NCBI GenBank assembly: GCA_035275285.1
Contig: DATENA010000246.1
Location: 1 to 27,515, forward strand
Source: Chersky-265 sp035275285
Lineage (GTDB): Bacteria > Fibrobacterota > Fibrobacteria > UBA11236
Direction of reading: 5' to 3'
DNA length: 27,515 bases
The notes beneath the pieces are model-generated. The model was given only the letters and a program-made list of their open reading frames with translations. It did not search any database and was not told the origin of the DNA. A program made the position numbers and the translations under genes. Shown piece by piece: positions 21,912 to 27,515 of the stretch. The first letter of the stretch is position 1. The number at the start of each line of letters is the position of its first letter.

Positions 21912-23393
21912 TCAAAGGACCTTGATGCGGCCGTTCTGATACAGGAAAACCTTGGGACCCGACATTTCCTCCTGCACGCGGAAGATTTCGGGGCCCACCT
22001 TGATGACCGCTCCCGGGTTCACCTTCTTCTCCACCTTCACGCACAGCCCGGGCTTCAGGTAGCCCTGGCGGATCTGCTCCATGATGTCCAGCTTGCGCTT
22101 TTCCAGCTCCGGCAGGCGCACCTGGATCTTCTCCTGCATGTCGCGCAGTTCCAGCATCAGCTTGGCCTCGGCGGAAGTGAAGCGCTTGCGCGTGCGGTAC
22201 GCTTCACGGAAGCGCGTGAGCTTCTGGTTGATCTTTCCCAGATGCGCGGTCAGCTCCTTGAGCTTCTCTTCCAGCAAGAGCTTGTTCTCGTGCAGGATGT
22301 AGTCCATCCCCGCTTCCAGATCGGTCTTGGTGCCCAGGTCGTTCCCCGCCACGCGGCAATTGATTTCCCGGAAGGCCATGGCCAGGCCGCCCACCAGGGT
22401 CCCGTACACGGAAATGCCTTTGCGGGAATAGATCTGGCAGTTGAAGGATTCCTTCTCCAGTATCACGTCCCCGTGGGCCCGGATGGTCTGGTTGGACGAG
22501 AAACCCAGATTGACCCCGCCCTTGGCGGTGATGAGCCCATGGCCGGATCCCACGAAGCCTTTTTTGATGAGCACGTCCCCGCCCACCTGCAGCTTGGCTT
22601 CGCCGACCCCGCCGCCCACTTCCAGGGCGCCGCCCACCTGGACGGTGAAACCGTCGGAAACGTCCCCGCGGATCATGGCGGACTGCTCGTAGGCGATGTT
22701 GCCGGTGGAGAAATCCACGCTTCCGTCCACGACGAAGCATTCGTTGACGAAGACCACGCCGTCCTTCTGCTGCAGGAAACCGGCCACGGAAGCGATCACC
22801 AGGTTGGGATCGGCGGTGGAGAGCTCCGTGTTCGGGCCCAGGGGGATGGCCATGTCCGCCCCGTCCCCGGCGGGCGAGGGCTGGCCGTACAGATCGATGC
22901 CGTGGACCCCCAGGGTCGCGGGAAGCTTCCTCGCCAGGGGCTGGCCCTTCTTCACGGGCTTGATCAGGTTGAGATTGCGGAAGTCCACGCTGCCGCCCTG
23001 GTCCACCGGCTTGAACTTCATGCAGGGATCGATGATGAAATCCATGCGGGCGTCGGAGCCCGGGATGGGGAGATTGGGGGCCTCGGCCGCTTCGCGTTCG
23101 GGCACCAGCACGCGGCCGGCGTTCCATTCGTCGGCGAAGCCCTGGGCGACGGCATGGGAAAGCGCCTCCGGATCCAATCCGCTGTCGCGCCAGCGGCCCA
23201 GCACGTATTCGGCGTCCAGGGCGCCGGGAGGATGCTTCGAGGGAGGGCGGATGGAGATGAAAGCCCTGAGCTTGTCGTCGGAAATGCGGATGAGCACCTT
23301 GGCCGGGCCGGAATCGTCGCCCTCCTGGGCCGCCCGGGACGACGCCTCCTCGGAGGCGGAAGCGGCAGGATTGGCTGGATTACCCGATAGCAT
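21912..23393 (-). CDS. FapA/DUF342-family protein
   Basis: 493 aa. An acidic, disordered N-terminus (1-30) is followed by the FapA N-terminal domain (about 110-215: VDFRNLNLIKPVKKGQPLA, GIDLYGQPSPAG, LGPNTELS). The right-handed parallel beta-helix (about 215-345) is built of GD/GG-turn repeats such as IRGDVSDGFTVQVGGALEVG and LQVGGDVLIKKG. An anti-parallel coiled coil follows (about 365-440, ENKLLLEEKLKELTAHLGKI), and then a closing beta piece. FapA-type proteins are polymer- or complex-associated and in Vibrio link to signalling; function here is unknown. Co-transcribed with the HD-GYP-like gene downstream, suggesting a shared signalling role. Divergent from priA. The ribosome-binding site is weak. 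Confidence 0.83.
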   Translation of the reverse strand: MLSGNPANPAASASEEASSRAAQEGDDSGPAKVLIRISDDKLRAFISIRPPSKHPPGALDAEYVLGRWRDSGLDPEALSHAVAQGFADEWNAGRVLVPEREAAEAPNLPIPGSDARMDFIIDPCMKFKPVDQGGSVDFRNLNLIKPVKKGQPLARKLPATLGVHGIDLYGQPSPAGDGADMAIPLGPNTELSTADPNLVIASVAGFLQQKDGVVFVNECFVVDGSVDFSTGNIAYEQSAMIRGDVSDGFTVQVGGALEVGGGVGEAKLQVGGDVLIKKGFVGSGHGLITAKGGVNLGFSSNQTIRAHGDVILEKESFNCQIYSRKGISVYGTLVGGLAMAFREINCRVAGNDLGTKTDLEAGMDYILHENKLLLEEKLKELTAHLGKINQKLTRFREAYRTRKRFTSAEAKLMLELRDMQEKIQVRLPELEKRKLDIMEQIRQGYLKPGLCVKVEKKVNPGAVIKVGPEIFRVQEEMSGPKVFLYQNGRIKVL

Positions 23394-23456
23394 TACTCTG
23401 TCCGTGCGCCTTTGGTTAGCCCTTACCCCATCCGGACCGGGGGTCGGGATGTTGCT

Positions 23457-23462
23457 TATATT
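23457..23462 (+). promoter_or_regulatory. Candidate -10 (TATATT) for priA
   Basis: GCTTATATTATAGGGG places TATATT about 29 bases before the TTG start at 23491. The 97-bp divergent region also has to serve the fapA-like gene. No clear -35. Confidence 0.4.
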
Positions 23463-23490
23463 ATAGGGGATGGTGGGAAACTAAGTCCAT

Positions 23491-25623
23491 TTGGAAAATC
23501 CCCTAAGAGCCAAAATATTGATCGCCGGAGGGATGTCGGAGCCCTTTTGGTACGATTTGGGCGACGGAGGAACTCCCGGCGAGGGAGACGTCCGGAGCGC
23601 AGCCGCCCGGGGAGCCGATCCGGGGCCCGGGGACCCCTTGGTGGGCGGCATCGTCCAGGTCCCGCTCATGTCCAAAACCGTGCCCGGCGTGATCCTGGAA
23701 ACCGGCCGGCCGGAGCTGGCGTTCCGCACCAAGCCCATCAAAGCCTTCGCCCCCGGCGGCGCGAAAGTGCCGCGCACGTGGATCGGGTTGCTGCAATGGC
23801 TGAGCGCGTATTATTTCACGCCCCTGCCCCAGGTCTTCTCCGCCTGCCTGCCCAAGCCGGCCCTGGATTTCCTCTTCGCTCCGGTCAAGTCCCGGAAACG
23901 GAAAAAAGGCGCGGACCCGTCTCTTGGCGAAGCGGGAGGCGCCGCGCCGGAAACCGCCCGGATGCGCGCGAAAAAATCGGCTCCGGATGCCGCCGCCTTC
24001 ATCCCCACGCCGGAGCAAAACGCCGCCATCGCCGCGGTGATGGAATCGCTGCGGCCTTTCCGCTTCCAGACCTTCCTCCTGCACGGCGTCACAGGCAGCG
24101 GCAAGACCCTGGTCTACCTGCACCTGGCCCGCCGGACCCTGGAACTGGGCCGCCGCGTGCTGGTCCTGCTCCCGGAAATCGCCCTGACGCCCCAGACCCT
24201 GGCGCGCTTCCGGGCCTTCCTGGACCGCCCCGTGCTGGCGCTCCACAGCAACCTCTCCGCCCCGCAACGGCGCGAGCTCTGGCGCGCGGTCTACGCCGGG
24301 GAAGCCGACGTGATCGTGGGCGCGCGCTCGGCGGCCCTCTGCCCCGTCGACAACCTGGGCCTGATCGTGGTGGACGAAGAGCATGACGGCAGCTACAAGC
24401 AATCCGACGCCTCCCCGCGCTACAACGCGCGCGACCTGGCCCTGTGGCGCGGCCGCCAGGAAGGCTGCCCGGTGGTGCTGGGCAGCGCCACTCCCGCGGT
24501 GGAGACCTACCACGCCGCCCAAGCGGGCAAGTTCCGCCTGCTGGAGATGAACTCCCGCGCCACCGGATCCCCGCGGCCGCGCATCCACATCGTGGACATG
24601 CGGGAACAGCACGAGCTGCAAGGCAGCGCGCTGCTGTCCATCCCCTTGCGCGAGGCGCTGCAGAATGCCCTGAACGCGGGCGAGCAGGCCATCCTGTTCC
24701 TCAACCGCCGGGGCTACGCGCATCGGCGCGTGTGCAAGGCCTGCGGGGCCGCGCGGGAATGCCCCCATTGCATCGCTCCCCTGGTGTACCACAAATCCAA
24801 GCGGGCCCTGATCTGCCACTATTGCGGATTCAACATTCCCGCGGACGCGCCTTGCCTGGCCTGCGCCGGGACCTCCTGGCTGGACGTGGGGCGCGGGATC
24901 GAAAAGGTCGAGGAATACCTGGACGGCATCTTCCCCGGAGTGGGCATCGCGCGGCTCGACCGCGACACCACGTCCGCTATCGGCGGGGCCGAGAAGATCC
25001 TGGCGCGCTTCAAGAGCGGCGAACTGCGCATCCTGCTGGGCACGCAAATGGTGGCCAAGGGGCACGATTTCCCCAAGGTGAACGTAGTGGGCGTGGTGGA
25101 CGCGGACTCGGGGCTGGGCCTGGCGGATTTCCGCGCGCAGGAGCGCGCCTTCCAGCTCATCACCCAGGTGTCCGGCCGCGCGGGGCGTCACCAGGGCGAA
25201 GGCGAAGTCTACCTGCAGACGTTCCGTCCCGAGAATCCCCTGCTCGCCTTCGCGCTCACGCACGATTACGCCGGCTTCTTCAAGGCCGAGATCGAGCGGC
25301 GCAAGGAGCTGGACTACCCCCCTTTCCGCCGCCTGCTCATGATCGAAATCACCGGCGACGACGAATCCATCGTGGACGCGCACATGCGCGAGTTCGCGGA
25401 GGCCTTCGCGCACTTCGCCGCCCAGGCCGACGTGCTCGTGCTGGGTCCCGCCTTCGCGGCCATGAAGAAGATCAAGGATCAGTACCGGGCGCAGATCCTG
25501 GGCAAAGGCAAGGCCCCGAACCAATTGCAATGGGTCTATCGCCAAGCCCTGGAACGCTTCAAACCCAAACAACCCCAAAAGACCAAATTGCGGGCGGATA
25601 TGGATCCTTTGTCCATGCTTTGA
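23491..25623 (+). CDS. priA: Primosomal replication helicase PriA
   Basis: 710 aa from a TTG at 23491; a stop lies three codons upstream, and the next in-frame starts are TTG 23518 and ATG 23533. The family's first beta strand (AKILIAGG) begins at residue 7, favouring an early start. The 3'BD-type N-terminal domain (about 1-130) carries an extra Gly/Ala/Pro-rich insert (24-49). The helicase core has Walker A GVTGSGKT (199-206), DEEH (295-298), GSATP (331-335), QVSGRAGR (559-566), and the zinc module with eight cysteines at 415/418, 424/427, 442/445 and 455/458. It restarts stalled forks by loading the replicative helicase. No operon partners; heptamer element 3 follows within 40 nt. Confidence 0.93.
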   Translation: MENPLRAKILIAGGMSEPFWYDLGDGGTPGEGDVRSAAARGADPGPGDPLVGGIVQVPLMSKTVPGVILETGRPELAFRTKPIKAFAPGGAKVPRTWIGLLQWLSAYYFTPLPQVFSACLPKPALDFLFAPVKSRKRKKGADPSLGEAGGAAPETARMRAKKSAPDAAAFIPTPEQNAAIAAVMESLRPFRFQTFLLHGVTGSGKTLVYLHLARRTLELGRRVLVLLPEIALTPQTLARFRAFLDRPVLALHSNLSAPQRRELWRAVYAGEADVIVGARSAALCPVDNLGLIVVDEEHDGSYKQSDASPRYNARDLALWRGRQEGCPVVLGSATPAVETYHAAQAGKFRLLEMNSRATGSPRPRIHIVDMREQHELQGSALLSIPLREALQNALNAGEQAILFLNRRGYAHRRVCKACGAARECPHCIAPLVYHKSKRALICHYCGFNIPADAPCLACAGTSWLDVGRGIEKVEEYLDGIFPGVGIARLDRDTTSAIGGAEKILARFKSGELRILLGTQMVAKGHDFPKVNVVGVVDADSGLGLADFRAQERAFQLITQVSGRAGRHQGEGEVYLQTFRPENPLLAFALTHDYAGFFKAEIERRKELDYPPFRRLLMIEITGDDESIVDAHMREFAEAFAHFAAQADVLVLGPAFAAMKKIKDQYRAQILGKGKAPNQLQWVYRQALERFKPKQPQKTKLRADMDPLSML

Positions 25624-25661
25624 GGACGAAGGGGCAGGGGGGCTGTACCGCGGGGTCTTCG

Positions 25662-25757
25662 GGTCGGGAGTCGGGAGTCGGGAGTTGAAGAAATGCGGAG
25701 GATTCAGCGGCTGATACTTTTTTTCCCCGCTTTTTCTTCAACTCCCGACCCCCGACT
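25662..25757. repeat. Heptamer inverted-repeat element 3 (GC-rich)
   Basis: The left arm in 7-nt register from 25662: GGTCGGG, AGTCGGG, AGTCGGG, AGTTGAA, then GAAATGC. The right arm (25731-25757) is the complement of AGTCGGG, GGTCGGG, AGTTGAA, GAAAAA. The loop is about 47 nt. One arm has an extra unit, as in element 1. A further half-copy (ACTCCCGAC) lies at 25796-25804. The element starts 38 nt after the priA stop. It is GC-rich, whereas elements 1 and 2 are AT-rich, yet the period and arrangement are the same. Confidence 0.85.
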
Positions 25758-25896
25758 CCGAGGGGCGAAGCGGCAGGCCCACGGCATTTGCCCGTACTCC
25801 CGACAATAGAAGCCTTGGGCCGACCCCGATCCCCCGTAGACCCACCCCCCTCCCAACCCCTAAAATCAAACAGTCTCTTCAAATGGGGTCTCGTCC

Positions 25897-27345
25897 ATGG
25901 TGCAGCTCTGCACATGGCTTTTGTTCGCGTGCATCGCCGTCGGCTGCGCTCCGGCCGTCAGGGTGAAGGTGGTCATGCATTTGCGGCCCGATCAGGAGCC
26001 CCTGTACCGCGCCCGCATCCTGCAGCCTTTCGAGAAAAAGCACAAATGCATCGTGGAACTCAAGACGTACCAGGATCCGGCCACGCTCCCGGATCTGCTC
26101 GCCTCCGCGGACACCGTCGACCTGATCGATCCGCCTCTTTCCATGACGCGCACCTTGGTGGGGCGCAACCTGATCGCGCCGCTGGAGGAAATCGCGACGC
26201 CCAAGGACCTGGCGGAATTGCGCAAGGAATACTTCCTGATGGACCTGGGCTCCGTGCGCGGCCAGACCTATTTCCTGCCGCGCTACCTGGAGACCCCGGT
26301 GCTGGTCTACCTCAAGTCCCAGGTGGCCGAAGCGGTCCAATATTGGGACCTGCGCAAGGACGAGATCAACCGGGCGCTCGCCAAGCACAACGGCAAGGGC
26401 CTGCCGCGCAATTATGCGCTCGAAAAGGATCCGGCCCAATGGGATTATTTCGATCTCTTCGTGGCGGGATACTATTGGTCGACCAAGGAGGTGCAGGGCC
26501 AGAAGCGCGGGCGCATGGCCCTGGGCCCGGTGGGCTCGCCCGCCACGCCCCAGGGCCTGATGGACAAATGCTTCCAGGCCGGCGCCGGGACCGAGGCGCT
26601 CCTGGGCATGAGCGGCGACGCGGTGGTGGACATGTTCCAATGGCAATCGGTCCTGATCCGCGAAGGCGTCCTCAATCCCGGCCTGATCAAGGCGCGCTGG
26701 TCCGAAGAGCAGATCCGCCAGGGGTTCCAGAGCGGCGAACTGTTCCTCGCCGAAGCCACCCAGATGGAAGCCTTCCTCATCCACGGCAACAACACCCCGG
26801 AAATGCCCGGCCTTCTGGCCAATCCGGAGGACATGGGCGTGGCCCTGATGCCCAAAGGCAATTCCCTGCTCCTGGACCCGCGCGGCCTGGCCCTGCGCGA
26901 AGGCCGGCGCAGCGTGGGCACGCGCGGCTATTGGTGGGGCGTTCCCCGCAAGGCGCGCGACCGGGACCTGTCCTTCAAGCTGGCCCATTACCTTTCCAAC
27001 ACCCAGAACCAGATCGTGGAGAGTTCCGCCTTCGGCATGATCCCGGTGCGCCAGGACCTGCTCGGCGAGCTGGGCCTCATGTTCGGCGGAGGCTGGACCT
27101 CGGACGTATTCCAGACCGCCTCCCAGCAATTGGTGGAAAACCGCTTCACGGTCGCGCCCCTGGTGGAGGAATTCGCCGAGATAGGCCGGAACTATCTCAA
27201 CGCCTACCAGGAAATCTGCCTGCCGGGCACCAGCCAGGAAACCCGTTTCGAATACATCCGCAAGATCCTGGAAGAACGCTTCATCCCCAGGCAGAGGGAG
27301 ATTCTCGGGGCGAAGTATCCTGAGAAGAAGGTTTCGGTTCGATAA
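25897..27345 (+). CDS. ABC-type extracellular solute-binding lipoprotein
   Basis: 482 aa. The signal peptide ends in a lipobox (LFACIAVGC, Cys17), so a lipid-anchored periplasmic/outer-face protein. VRVKVVMHLRPDQEPLYRARILQPFEKKHKCIVEL (22-56; in part: RARILQPFEKKHKC) is the first beta-alpha unit of a cluster-B/family-1 binding protein, and the middle GYYWSTKEV and the later GYWWGVPRKARDRDLSFKL are typical of sugar-binding members. The large size and these features suggest an oligosaccharide ligand, not proven. No permease or ATPase gene is inside the window, but the downstream edge is only 170 nt away. No Shine-Dalgarno at good distance (GGGG about 10 bases before the ATG). Confidence 0.8.
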   Translation: MVQLCTWLLFACIAVGCAPAVRVKVVMHLRPDQEPLYRARILQPFEKKHKCIVELKTYQDPATLPDLLASADTVDLIDPPLSMTRTLVGRNLIAPLEEIATPKDLAELRKEYFLMDLGSVRGQTYFLPRYLETPVLVYLKSQVAEAVQYWDLRKDEINRALAKHNGKGLPRNYALEKDPAQWDYFDLFVAGYYWSTKEVQGQKRGRMALGPVGSPATPQGLMDKCFQAGAGTEALLGMSGDAVVDMFQWQSVLIREGVLNPGLIKARWSEEQIRQGFQSGELFLAEATQMEAFLIHGNNTPEMPGLLANPEDMGVALMPKGNSLLLDPRGLALREGRRSVGTRGYWWGVPRKARDRDLSFKLAHYLSNTQNQIVESSAFGMIPVRQDLLGELGLMFGGGWTSDVFQTASQQLVENRFTVAPLVEEFAEIGRNYLNAYQEICLPGTSQETRFEYIRKILEERFIPRQREILGAKYPEKKVSVR

Positions 27346-27515
27346 GGATCGGTAGCCTTCCCAAGGCTTCCATCGTCGGGCGGCCAGGCAAATCCATTGC
27401 GGCCGATGCCGCGCCCTTGGGCGTCGGGCGAAACGCCGCCCCCCATGACGGCAGAAAGCGCAGCTATCGGACTTTCTCGCTTCCTGAAGTAAAAGACCAT
27501 CGTATAAGAAGTACG

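Noticed and set aside
27346..27515. A gene at the right edge
   Set aside because: The 170 nt after the binding-protein stop have no convincing frame; the minus-strand frame at 27204-27500 is antisense to the end of the binding-protein gene and has no family-like sequence.

Overview
The window is GC-rich chromosomal DNA (roughly 60-65% G+C by eye) with Gram-negative features: signal peptides, a lipoprotein binding protein, a probable outer-membrane barrel, YceI and no sporulation genes. Two secreted DUF1080 proteins with short C-terminal beta domains that look like sorting domains, a FapA/HD-GYP pair, and several TATATT motifs close to starts are compatible with Fibrobacterota or a neighbouring FCB lineage. 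That placement is inference. No marker gene settles it, and no rRNA, tRNA, CRISPR array, integrase or transposase was seen.

Layout. 1-955: edge of a minus-strand gene and a signal-peptide/two-membrane-segment protein. 1073-9453: a sugar-acid catabolic cluster. A divergent OYE-type flavin oxidoreductase faces, across a well-formed sigma70-like promoter, an enolase-superfamily enzyme, an XRE-cupin regulator, a small disordered ORF, a GH88-like hydrolase, an SDR dehydrogenase, a KDPG-aldolase-type enzyme and a PfkB (KDG-type) kinase. The last two define a 2-keto-3-deoxy sugar-acid route to pyruvate plus glyceraldehyde-3-phosphate. The hydrolase suggests uronate-containing oligosaccharides as the source. 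9508-10133: a decayed alpha/beta-hydrolase and a 61-aa membrane protein. 10270-14268: two divergent DUF1080 (3-keto-glycoside hydrolase family) secreted paralogues, one followed by an outer-membrane-type protein. 14534-17315: metK and ahcY, the SAM cycle. 17641-18801: a lower-GC AAA/DUF4143 ATPase with its own palindrome. 18878-20160: YceI behind a His-bearing membrane protein. 20300-23393: a DUF2188 protein, a degenerate HD-GYP protein and a FapA/DUF342 protein. 23491-27345: priA and an ABC-type solute-binding lipoprotein.

The least expected structure is a family of three intercistronic elements (6501-6654, 7495-7636, 25662-25757). Each is a pair of inverted arms built from tandem 7-nt units. 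The unit sequence differs between elements, but the 7-nt period, the orientation and the position soon after a stop codon are the same, and most units fit one degenerate heptamer. Two of them bracket the SDR gene inside the sugar-acid operon. Other points: a perfect 12-bp palindrome in the -35/-10 spacer of the sugar-acid promoter, an HD-GYP domain whose HD histidine is alanine, and an alpha/beta-hydrolase gene that has lost its core.
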